Assembly (NCBI GenBank): GCA_017792365.1
Contig: CP051229.1
Coordinates: 1,054,001 to 1,118,000, forward strand
Length of the DNA stretch: 64,000 nt
Reading direction: 5' to 3'
From: Hyphomonas sp.
GTDB lineage: Bacteria; Pseudomonadota; Alphaproteobacteria; Caulobacterales; Hyphomonadaceae
A program made the position numbers and the translations under genes. The notes beneath the pieces are model-generated. The model did no database searches and was not told the origin of the DNA. It was given only the letters and a program-made list of their open reading frames with translations. Every line of letters starts with the position of its first letter. The stretch's first letter is position 1. Of this stretch, positions 55,725-64,000 are shown piece by piece.

Positions 55725-57680
55725 TCAGATGCTGTATCCAGCCGTCGCGCCGCCAGAAACGCTGAGTATGCCCTGCTCGCGAAGATAATTGATCACCCGA
55801 TCGACCGAAACCTCCGGGGGCTCGTTGGTCGTCTCAAGAATCAATTCTGGCGATTCCGGCGGTTCGTAAGGCGAATCGATGCCGGTGAAGTTCTTGATCT
55901 CCCCCGCCATCGCTTTCTTGTAGAGCCCCTTGGGATCACGCTGAGCGCAGACCGTGATCGGCGTATCGACAAAGATCTCGATATACTCTCCAGGTTTCAC
56001 CAGCGACCGCACCAGGTCGCGTTCGGACTTGAACGGCGAGATGAAGGACGCGGTCACGATGGTGCCAGCGTCGACAAAGAGCTTCGCAACTTCGCCGACG
56101 CGCCGGATGTTCTCGACCCGATCCGCATCCGAGAACCCGAGGTCCTTGTTCAGGCCCTGCCGCACATTGTCTCCGTCGAGCGAGTACGTATGCGCGCCCA
56201 TCTGCGCCAGGCGCCGCTCGACCAGATTAGCAATCGTCGACTTGCCCGACCCTGACAGCCCCGTGAACCACAGGATCGCCGGCTTGTGCCCATAGGCGCG
56301 CGAGCGGTCATCCTGCGTCACGTCCATCGCATGCTTGTGGACATTCGTCGCCCGCGAGAGCGAATGCGAAATCATGCCCGCAGCGACCGTCTGGTTCGAG
56401 TAGCGGTCGACCAGAATGAATGCGCCGCCTTCCGGGATTGCGTCGTACGGATCGAAGACGATCGGCTGGTTGGATGTCAGCTCGCAAAAACCGATCTCGT
56501 TCAGCGCAAGCTCGTTCGCAGGCGTCTGCTCCATCGTGTTGACGTCGACGCGATGCTTGATCGCCTTCACCGAGGCTTGAACAATCTGCGCGCCGACCTT
56601 CATCAGGTACGACCTACCGGGCGCGAGCTTCTCCTCGTTCATCCAGAGGATGTTGGCGACGAACTGGCTCGAGAGTTCCGGCCTGTCATCAGGTTTCGCG
56701 AGCACATCGCCGCGTGAAATATCCACCTCGTCTTCGAGGACGAGAGTCACCGCATCGCCTGCTGAAGCCGAAGGCAACGGACCATCCGCGGTGCTGATCG
56801 TCTTGACCCGCGTCGTCCGCCCCGACTTCGCGACGACGATTTCATCACCGACAGCGATCTGACCAGAAGACACCTGTCCGGAAAAACCGCGAAAATCGAG
56901 GTTGGGTCGGTTCACCCACTGGACCGGCATCCGGAAGGCCGTCGCAATGTCGGCTTCAGACCCGTCAAGCGCTTCGAGCTGCGCCAGAAGCGGCGGCCCC
57001 GAATACCAGGGCATCCGCTCCGATCTGCCGATGACATTATCCCCGTTGAGCGCCGACATCGGCACGGGCGAGATGCTTTCGAACCCCAGCTTGTCGGCAA
57101 GCGCCATGTACTCTGAAACGATCTCGTCGAAGCGCGCCTGCTCGTAGCCGACCAGGTCCATCTTGTTCACGGCGAGCACAATGTGACGAACGCCGATCAA
57201 GTGGGTGATGAACGTATGTCTGCGCGTCTGCGTCAGGACGCCTTTGCGCGCGTCCACAAGGATCACGGCCGCATCAGCCGTGGATGCGCCAGTCGCCATG
57301 TTGCGCGTGTATTGTTCATGTCCAGGGGTGTCCGCGACAATGAATTTGCGCTTGTCGGTGGCGAAGTACCTGTACGCCACATCGATGGTAATACCCTGCT
57401 CGCGCTCCGCTTCCAGCCCATCCAGCAGTAGCGCGAAATCCATGTTCTTGCCCTGCGTGCCGTGGCGCACGCTGTCGCGCTCAAGCGCAGCAAGCTGGTC
57501 CTCGAACAGCAGTTTGGTGTCATAGAGAAGCCGGCCGATCAGCGTTGACTTGCCGTCATCGACTGAACCGCAGGTGATAAATCTTAGCACGCCCCGCTCG
57601 GCTGCGGACAGTTCGCGAACCGAGAGTTGCGCCGCCGCTTGCGCGGGGGCCGCTTGGGTGGAGGAAGCTGTAGAGGACAC
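55725..57680 (-). CDS. cysNC: bifunctional sulfate adenylyltransferase subunit 1/APS kinase
   Basis: The 651-residue fusion has an N-terminal CysN GTPase ([31 protein letters not shown]) followed by the EF-Tu-like beta barrels. The C-terminal CysC APS kinase has a P-loop GLSGSGKST, then [18 protein letters not shown] and [16 protein letters not shown] 57680 directly follows the cysD stop with a 1-bp gap; the longer frame start at 57731 lies inside cysD. It activates sulfate to APS and PAPS for assimilation. Confidence 0.95.
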   Translation of the reverse strand: MSSTASSTQAAPAQAAAQLSVRELSAAERGVLRFITCGSVDDGKSTLIGRLLYDTKLLFEDQLAALERDSVRHGTQGKNMDFALLLDGLEAEREQGITIDVAYRYFATDKRKFIVADTPGHEQYTRNMATGASTADAAVILVDARKGVLTQTRRHTFITHLIGVRHIVLAVNKMDLVGYEQARFDEIVSEYMALADKLGFESISPVPMSALNGDNVIGRSERMPWYSGPPLLAQLEALDGSEADIATAFRMPVQWVNRPNLDFRGFSGQVSSGQIAVGDEIVVAKSGRTTRVKTISTADGPLPSASAGDAVTLVLEDEVDISRGDVLAKPDDRPELSSQFVANILWMNEEKLAPGRSYLMKVGAQIVQASVKAIKHRVDVNTMEQTPANELALNEIGFCELTSNQPIVFDPYDAIPEGGAFILVDRYSNQTVAAGMISHSLSRATNVHKHAMDVTQDDRSRAYGHKPAILWFTGLSGSGKSTIANLVERRLAQMGAHTYSLDGDNVRQGLNKDLGFSDADRVENIRRVGEVAKLFVDAGTIVTASFISPFKSERDLVRSLVKPGEYIEIFVDTPITVCAQRDPKGLYKKAMAGEIKNFTGIDSPYEPPESPELILETTNEPPEVSVDRVINYLREQGILSVSGGATAGYSI

Positions 57681-57681
57681 G

Positions 57682-58644
57682 CTAGAAATACCCCTCGCGC
57701 TTCTTCTTTTCCATCGACCCGCTCTCGTCATGATCGATCAGCCTGCCGGAACGCTCTGACGTGCGCGCGGTGAGCATCTCAGCGACGATCTCTTCAAGGC
57801 TTGCCGCTTCACTCTCGACGGCCGCCGTCAGCGGATAGCAACCAAGCGTCCGGAACCGCACAACCCGATCGACTGGAACCTCTCCCGCCTTCAGCGGCGT
57901 CCGGTCGTCGTCGACCATGAATATCTGACCGTCACGTTCGACCGTCGGGCGCCGGTCGGCGAAGTACAGCGGGACGATGGGGATCTCCTCTTCCGCGATG
58001 TACGTCCAGATGTCGAGTTCGGTCCAATTCGACAGCGGGAACACCCGGATGGATTCTCCAGGCGCCTTCCGCGTGTTGTACAGGTTCCAGAGTTCAGGAC
58101 GCTGGTTCTTCGGATCCCAGCCGTGGCTTTCGTTCCGGAACGAGAATATCCGCTCCTTGGCCCGCGACTTCTCCTCGTCGCGCCGGGCCCCGCCAAATGC
58201 AGCGTCGAACCCGTGCGTATCCAGCGCCTGGCGAAGCGCCTCCGTCTTCATGACTTGCGTGTGCAGCGATGAACCCGAAGCGTACGGATTGATCCCGCGC
58301 TCCACCCCGTCCTGGTTGGTGTGAACAATGAGATCGAGGCCCAGCTTCTGAGCAATGAGATCGCGGAACGCGATCATCTCCCGGAACTTCCGTGTCGTCG
58401 ACGTGCAGAAAGGAAACGGCGGACGCGACGGCCAGAACGCCTTCATCGCAAGGTGCAGCATCACGCTGGAATCCTTGCCAATCGAGTACAGCATGACCGG
58501 ATTTTCGAATGAGGCCGCAACCTCACGCATGATGAAGATGCTTTCGGCCTCAAGCCGCTTCAAATGCGCCGGTAGGGGCCGCGCCCGGGGGCGCGGCTCC
58601 TTGAAGCGTTCGGCATAGTCCGTAAGCAGGCGGTCTAGGGTCAC
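57682..58644 (-). CDS. cysD: sulfate adenylyltransferase subunit 2 (locally garbled motif)
   Basis: The ~320-residue PP-loop ATPase makes APS with Cys[32 protein letters not shown] (PP-loop SxGKDS), [19 protein letters not shown] and [10 protein letters not shown] are typical. Where CysD normally reads LHVDTxWKFRE, this gene reads [10 protein letters not shown]. The other frame still encodes LHVDDT, so two compensating indels near 58391-58409 are likely. The probable start is GTG 58644; the longer frame to 58692 looks non-coding at its N-terminus. Confidence 0.9.
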   Translation of the reverse strand: MTLDRLLTDYAERFKEPRPRARPLPAHLKRLEAESIFIMREVAASFENPVMLYSIGKDSSVMLHLAMKAFWPSRPPFPFCTSTTRKFREMIAFRDLIAQKLGLDLIVHTNQDGVERGINPYASGSSLHTQVMKTEALRQALDTHGFDAAFGGARRDEEKSRAKERIFSFRNESHGWDPKNQRPELWNLYNTRKAPGESIRVFPLSNWTELDIWTYIAEEEIPIVPLYFADRRPTVERDGQIFMVDDDRTPLKAGEVPVDRVVRFRTLGCYPLTAAVESEAASLEEIVAEMLTARTSERSGRLIDHDESGSMEKKKREGYF

Positions 58645-58759
58645 GAAGGATCCAGCAGATAGTGTCCAGAGGAAACAGCCAGTTAGGTTCACCGCTCGAC
58701 GGCGTAAACCTCGCTTCGCTCAACAGTCACCCTACCTCGCCTTAACAGTCAAATTCCGA

Positions 58760-60598
58760 TCAGTTTCTGACCCTTATACCTAGGAAGCCGGAAATCCCCG
58801 GCGTGCCGTAGCCCCCGACCTGCTGGTATTGCTCGTCAAACAGGTTCTCGACCCGGCCATAGATTTCCGTTTGCTCGCTGAGTTTGTAGCTGGCGGCGAG
58901 GTCGGTCCGGACCCACTCGGCGACCGGCGGGCCGAAACCATCCGATTGCTCCCCGTTGTATCGGGCGCTCACGGAGACGCCGAACGGGCCATCCGGCTGG
59001 TAGCGAAGCTCTGCAAATCCAACGTGCTCCGGCACCCGCGGCAACGGATTTCCTGCCCCGTCCTCCGCTTCGATATACGTGTAGGCCGCGTATAGCTGGA
59101 CCGGTCCCGCGAAGGCTGAATCGAACGAGACCTCGGCCCCCTGCTGATTGGCGAACACTATGTTGGCGTAACCTTGGGTGAACGAAAAATCGATCAGGTT
59201 CTCGGTATCCTGGTCGAAAGCGGTGATTGAAACCTCACCGAACCCAACGTCCACATCGGCTCCCACATCGAATGACTCGCTGGTTTCCGCCTTGAGGTCG
59301 CGGTTCGGCGTCGTCAGTCCGCAGAACGTACAAATGTAGTTTGTCTGGAACAGGGTCGGGGCCTTGAACCCCTGTCCCCACGTAGCACGCAGCCTGAGAG
59401 CGCTATTCGCCTGCCAGCTGACTGCCGCACGTCCGGTCGTCTCGGACCCGAACCGGTCGTCGTCGTCGTGTCGAACCCCAGCGATCACCACCAGATCAGG
59501 CGTCACTGCCAGCTCGTAGAAACCGAAAACGCTGTCGGTTGAAGCGTCTTCGCCATCCGCCTCTGTCTCCTCACGCTCCAACCCGAACATCGCGCGATGG
59601 CCGTCGGCAACATCAAGCTCGCCACTGTAACGAAGGTTGGTTCTCTCACCCTCGTTCATCGCCGTGCGCGTATCCCCGTTGAATGAGACGCGCTCGATCT
59701 CGGACAGCGAGACGCTCAGCTCGTTCTGCAACCTGTCAGAGAACGTATTCGCCAGCAGCCGACCGACTACCGTCGCCTCGGTGTTCTCGGCACGATTGTC
59801 GCTGTCGGAAAGCGTGAAGCTCGGCGGCGGGAATCCATCGAGATCGATCTCCGTCGCCGTCCAACGCCCGATCGCCTCAACGCGAACGTTGTCGGTCAGA
59901 TCAACCCCGCCCTGCCCGGAAGCATTGAAGGAAAAAAACGAATCCTCCTCCTGGTTCCCATTGGCTTCGTCAGCCTTCGATATCCCGTCCGACGAGTGCG
60001 CCGCGAGAGAAAGCGAACCGTCGACTCGCTCTACGCCCCCTGCAATCCGCCCCCCGGTCCGCCATGTGCCAAATGAGCCCACCTCACCGAAGCCGCCCCA
60101 GTCCAGGCCGTCGCGCGCCTTTTCCGTGACGATGGAAATCACGCCGCCAATCGCGTCGGACCCCCATAGAGTCGACTGCGGCCCCCGCAGCACCTCTATA
60201 CGAACCACCCCAAACGTCGTGAGCGACGAGAAATCGTAGCCGCCGCCGGGTGATGCCGCGTCATTCACGGGCACCCCATCGATCAGGACAAGGGTTTGCC
60301 CGACGGTGTTGCCGCGCAGGCGGACAGACGCCACACCGCCCAGCGCGCCGGCCTGGCTAACCGCCACGCCTGGAACGGCGGCGACGGCATCCCCGACAAA
60401 AACCTGCCCCCGTCGCTCCATGTCCTCCCGCGAGATGGTGGAGACAGCCGTTCCTGATTCGCTTGAGGTCTGCCCGAACCGGAGGCCAACAACCTCAACA
60501 GTATCCCGGTCACCATCCGCAGCCTGACCCCAGGCCGCCGGCAAGAAACAGGCATGACCGATCGCAACGCAGATCAATGCGTTCGTGTACTTCATCAA
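58760..60598 (-). CDS. btuB: BtuB-type TonB-dependent cobalamin receptor
   Basis: The 612-residue outer-membrane receptor has signal MMKYTNALICVAIGHACFLP, a TonB box-like DTVEVVG, and a plug with DAVAAVPGVAVSQ, SVRLRGNTVGQTLVLIDGVP and VRIEVLRGPQSTLWGSDAIGGVI. The C-terminal beta-barrel ends GISGFLGIRVRN. Assignment to cobalamin uptake rests on the upstream cobalamin riboswitch and on BtuB-like size. No btuCDF is adjacent. Confidence 0.9.
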   Translation of the reverse strand: MMKYTNALICVAIGHACFLPAAWGQAADGDRDTVEVVGLRFGQTSSESGTAVSTISREDMERRGQVFVGDAVAAVPGVAVSQAGALGGVASVRLRGNTVGQTLVLIDGVPVNDAASPGGGYDFSSLTTFGVVRIEVLRGPQSTLWGSDAIGGVISIVTEKARDGLDWGGFGEVGSFGTWRTGGRIAGGVERVDGSLSLAAHSSDGISKADEANGNQEEDSFFSFNASGQGGVDLTDNVRVEAIGRWTATEIDLDGFPPPSFTLSDSDNRAENTEATVVGRLLANTFSDRLQNELSVSLSEIERVSFNGDTRTAMNEGERTNLRYSGELDVADGHRAMFGLEREETEADGEDASTDSVFGFYELAVTPDLVVIAGVRHDDDDRFGSETTGRAAVSWQANSALRLRATWGQGFKAPTLFQTNYICTFCGLTTPNRDLKAETSESFDVGADVDVGFGEVSITAFDQDTENLIDFSFTQGYANIVFANQQGAEVSFDSAFAGPVQLYAAYTYIEAEDGAGNPLPRVPEHVGFAELRYQPDGPFGVSVSARYNGEQSDGFGPPVAEWVRTDLAASYKLSEQTEIYGRVENLFDEQYQQVGGYGTPGISGFLGIRVRN

Positions 60599-60723
60599 TT
60601 CAACTCCCGCGCTTCGCGCAATGCTGATCGCCGCAGCCAGAGGCAGCGGCGCGTTTCGACAATGTCGCTGAAACGGAAAGTCTCCCGCACACCCGCTGGC
60701 TGACCCGGCCGGGGCGAAGCGAC

Positions 60724-60910
60724 GTGACGGCAGGTCTCCTGACTTGCGGATCGCCGCTTCCGACCGCCTTCCCGGGCAAGACCCAGTGGCTTTGATGGCC
60801 GAATGCTAACCGCTCACAGTTGCGGGCACAGTCCCGGATTCGGCCCCACAGGGCCCCACCGGCTTCCCTCTTCGCCTTCCGTCTCCGGAAGGAACCGTCA
60901 CCGTCGAGTT
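60724..60910 (-). ncRNA. cobalamin riboswitch controlling btuB
   Basis: Read on the minus strand, the element ends with the hallmark AGTCAGGAGACCTGCC (60729-60744). Upstream come the GGGAAG and GCCACTG-type junction segments, and at its 5' side GACGGTTCC and GAAGAGGGAAGCCGGTG. It binds adenosyl- or methylcobalamin and lowers btuB expression when B12 is plentiful. The boundaries are approximate. Confidence 0.92.
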
Positions 60911-61042
60911 ACCTGCGAACCCTTGGCGTGGTCAATCGTTTGCGGTTGAGTAGGGAAACTCGTTCGGCAGCCGTCATCTTGGCGCCACACTGTCAGTTTG
61001 ACTCCGATACAATTCGCAATTCGCAACGCGAGGGACTGGGAC

Positions 61043-63591
61043 ATGCGACGCACAGCACTCATCGGCGGCTCCATCCTTGGCGGTCTGCTGCTCCTACTGA
61101 TTGCTGCTGTGCTGATCGTCCCCCAGATGATCCCATCGGACGTCTACCGCACGCGCATCCAGTCAGCAGCAAGTTCAGCGCTGGGACGGGATGTTGAAGT
61201 CACGGGAGACGTCAATGTACGGGTCTTCCCCCGCATCGAAGCACGCGCCGGCGCAACGACAATCGCGAACCCGGATGGGTTCGGCGACGCCCCCTTCGCC
61301 ACCATGGGCGAACTGCGCGCAGCGGTGAAACTCATCCCGCTGCTCTTCCAGCGTGTGGAAGTCGACGAGTTCATCCTGGTTGAACCGAGCATTGCCCTCA
61401 TCGCGCTGGAAGACGGATCGAACAACTGGACGTTCACAAGCACTCAGCCAGCTGAAACCTCCGGCCAGTCGAGTTCGGGAGCGCTCAACGCTTCGCTCGG
61501 CGACGTCAGGATCATCGATGGTCAGGTCAGCTACGAAGACCGCGCAAGCGGACAGGCCCACACGCTGACCGCGCTGAATATGCGCGCCAGAATGGATGCA
61601 CTCGACCGCCCCTTCAACATTACCGCCAGCGGGGTCGCAAATGAGCTGCCCTTCGAAATGGAGGCGCGGCTGGAAAACCCGGAAGCCATGATGGCCGGGC
61701 AGGCTTCAGGGCTGTCGGCTGAGTTGGCGACAAGCTTGATTTCCGCCGACGTGGAAGGAACGGCCACACTAGGTGCCAGCCCGCAGTTTGACCTCTCATT
61801 CGAAGGTGAAGTGCCGGCCGTCACCGACCTGGCGGCCGCCTTCGACATTGCGGGTTTGCCTCCGGCCTCCGTTCTTGGCGCAATCAGCGCCACTGGCCGC
61901 GCCACCGGAACGCCGGACAATATCCGGCTGGACATCGCAAGCGCTCGGCACGCCAGCCAGTTGGTCAGGGCGGATTTGGCCGGCGCCGTGACCCTGGCCG
62001 AAGCGATCGGCTTCGAACTCGACGCGAACGCCGACATTCCAGACTTGTCGCAACTCGCATCAGCCATGAACATCGCCGCGCCTGGCGGCGGGGTGCTGGG
62101 CGAAGCGAAAGCCTCAAGCAGGATTGCCGGCACGGTCGGCGACATCCGGTTCGACAACGTCAACCTCGCCCACGATAGCCGTCTGCTGAAACTCTCCTAT
62201 GCTGGTGGTGCGAGGATGACGGACGCCCTCACCTACAATGGCCGTCTGACGCTGGAAGCGCCCGACCTCAAGCAGCTGGCCAAGGCGACAGGAACCGAAC
62301 TGCCCGCCGGGGACACGTACCGTTCGTTCTCGCTCACCGGAGACACGTCCGGCAGCGCTACGGATGTCATGCTGCGCAACGCAGTCGTCGAATTCGATGA
62401 CATCCGCGGTACAGGCCAGGCCGCTCTTGATTTCGCAGGCAAACCCCGGCTGTCAGGCGCGCTGGAGACCGGTCCAATCGACATCACGCCGTACGCGGCG
62501 GCCTCAGGCGCGCCCAAGTCTCAAGGCGCCGCACAGAAAGGTTGGGGCTCCACCCCGATCGACCTGAGCCCATTACGAATGGCCGACGCCGATATCGCGC
62601 TGAATGCGCAAAGCCTGAAGTTTCGCCAGTTCGATTTCGGACCGTCAAAGCTTCGGGTCGTCCTCGCCGACGGCCTCCTGAACGCAGCGATCGATCAGAC
62701 AACCTTGTTCGGCGGCGCGGGCGGTCTTCAGCTGGTGGCGGACGGATCAAAGTCGGTTCCCGAAGTGGGGCTGAAGGCCAACATCGATGGCCTTGCGATC
62801 CAACCCTTTCTCCAGGCGGCGGCGAACTTTGGAATGGTTGAAGGCACAGGCGATCTTACGATCGACGTCGCCGGCGCCGGCGCGAACCTCGCGAGCTTCA
62901 TGTCCTCCTTGCAGGGCCGGGCGGGGTCGCATTCGATCAGGGCACCCTGAACGGCGTCGATCTCAACGCGCTGGCTGAATCAGCGAAGACGGCGCTCACG
63001 TCAAAGAGCGTCCCAGTCTCGGCCTTTGGCGCTGACGCCCAGACCGCCTTCCGCAATCTCGCCGCCAACTTCTCAATCGAAGACGGGGTCGCAGCTGTCG
63101 CGGATATGCGGCTTCAATCAGGCGAAGTGGCTGTCACCGGCGGCGGATCTCTGGATATCGGCAACCAGTCGCTGAGCTTCACGCTCTTCCCCGAATTCGC
63201 CAACGCATCCTCCGGCGTCAACGGCTATGGATTGCCGGTGAAGTTTGCAGGCGACTGGAACGGGGTCCGTGCATCTTTGGACTTTGACTGGCTGATTGAG
63301 CGAGCCACAGCCGACGCGAGGACACGGGTTCAGGACGAAATCCGAAAGGAGCTGCAGGACCAGTTGGGAGACAACTTCTCCAACCTGTTCGGGTCCCGCG
63401 CGACTCCGCCAGCCCCTGTTTCTGAGATTCCGCCGCCTGATCCGGAGCCAGCAACTGCGGACAGTGTCGAACCCGCGACACCAGACGAGCAGCCAGCGGC
63501 CCCCGAGCCGCAAGCGCCGGAATCGGTCGAGGACCGGCTGCGCCGCGAAGCAGGCCGCGCGCTTGGCGACCTGCTTCGCAACGACAACTAG
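61043..63591 (+). CDS. AsmA-family protein (apparent frameshift)
   Basis: The ~849-residue (corrected) protein has an N-terminal membrane anchor (LIGGSILGGLLLLLIAAVLI), then the AsmA signature ALGRDVEVTGDVNVRVFPRIE and ATTIANPDGFG. Long beta-rich repeats follow, with a Pro/Glu-rich C-terminus. AsmA-like proteins are predicted lipid-transfer bridges between the two membranes. After SLQGRAGS the frame is lost; restoring one base at about 62927 continues AFDQGTLNGVDLNALAESAK to the stop at 63591. GAGGGA precedes ATG 61043. Confidence 0.87.
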
Positions 63592-63592
63592 A

Positions 63593-63940
63593 CTAGGCGA
63601 TGCTCTTCGGCGGTAAATCGACCGCCGCCGATATGCGCGCGCTCGCCGCCTCCATGGCCGAGCGCAGCGCCTCCCACTCGACGTTCGATGCCGGGCGACG
63701 CTCCGCCTTGAGCCTTGCGACCTGTTGCAGGACATCGTCGATATAGTTTGCGATGGAAGCATACGCCTCCGCCGTCAGCTCCGCGGCGTTGAACGCCTTT
63801 TGGATGAGCTCGGCGGCGCGCCGCGCGCTCTTTGCCGCCCCGGAATCGGAGTCGATAGCATCGGCGAGCAGCTCAACAATGTTCAACAGGAACAGAACCT
63901 GTCGACGCACCCGCTGATAAGCGTGGGGATCAATACTCAT
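63593..63940 (-). CDS. hypothetical helical protein
   Basis: The 115-residue, mostly helical protein (RRQVLFLLNIVELLADAID; AAELTAEAYASIANYIDDVL) has no clear signal or known motif. Its ATG overlaps the stop of the upstream partial gene (ATGA), so the two are translationally coupled. It is convergent with the AsmA-like gene. Confidence 0.6.
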   Translation of the reverse strand: MSIDPHAYQRVRRQVLFLLNIVELLADAIDSDSGAAKSARRAAELIQKAFNAAELTAEAYASIANYIDDVLQQVARLKAERRPASNVEWEALRSAMEAASARISAAVDLPPKSIA

Positions 63941-64000
63941 TGGCCCGCGCCCTCCACTCGAATTGCCGCCTGGCTGACTTCGGCGGCATAGTCCGCGATG
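63937..64000 (-). CDS. C-terminal end of an upstream gene (partial)
   Basis: The last ~20 codons (...ADYAAEVSQAAIRVEGAGQ) of a minus-strand gene enter from the right edge and stop at 63937-63939, overlapping the next start by 4 bp. There is too little to identify. Confidence 0.5.
   Translation of the reverse strand, partial: IADYAAEVSQAAIRVEGAGQ

Noticed and set aside
1-64000. CRISPR arrays, rRNA operons or a prophage
   Set aside because: No regularly spaced direct repeats, no rRNA sequence and no phage structural or integrase genes were seen; the only mobile element is the IS1595-type transposon.

Overview
This 64 kb window comes from a GC-rich alphaproteobacterial chromosome, probably of the Caulobacterales/Hyphomonadaceae type. 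That placement is an inference from a recognisable PopZ polar organiser encoded near tolC, pcm and valS, an Irr-type Fur regulator, divergent dgt/erpA, and many TonB receptors and lipoproteins. The content is mostly housekeeping chromosome, plus one clearly delimited transposon.

Layout. 0-8 kb: the end of a SPOR-type gene, dgt, erpA, a serine hydrolase, a nitroreductase, a methyltransferase, an SGNH-like protein and xthA. 8-24 kb: a TonB-dependent receptor, a DUF3137 pair, ilvD, rimK with an aspartoacylase-family partner, a CadC-like regulator, an M28 peptidase, an isoaspartyl peptidase, a methyltransferase, and DUF4242 divergent from a LysR regulator. 24-33 kb: valS, popZ, a PopZ-TolC hybrid gene, tolC and pcm, all on the minus strand, then tRNA-Cys and tRNA-Asn. 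34-38 kb: the four-gene Anbu (proteasome-like) operon. 38-48.6 kb: a DASS transporter, modBCA, a phosphatase, hrpB, and two RyR-domain genes. 48.6-53.2 kb: a CoA-transferase and irr, separated by a 2853-bp IS1595-family transposon that carries three passenger genes. 53-64 kb: scoAB, a ZIP transporter, cysD-cysNC, riboswitch-controlled btuB, and an AsmA-like gene.

Two things stand out. First, a gene at 30037-30852 joins the client-binding N-terminus of PopZ to the helical C-terminal half of TolC, with no signal peptide and with the barrel-strand segment missing. It lies exactly between tolC and popZ, as expected if a tandem duplication with breakpoints inside those two genes made it. Second, the IS1595 element at 49906-52758 has 22/25-matching terminal repeats and a perfect 8-bp target duplication, and it sits next to the putative operator of irr.

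Caution: at least eleven otherwise intact genes, including essential valS, contain isolated 1-2 base indels, mostly in G/C runs. This looks like residual sequencing error rather than gene decay. These genes are annotated as single genes with the suspected site given.
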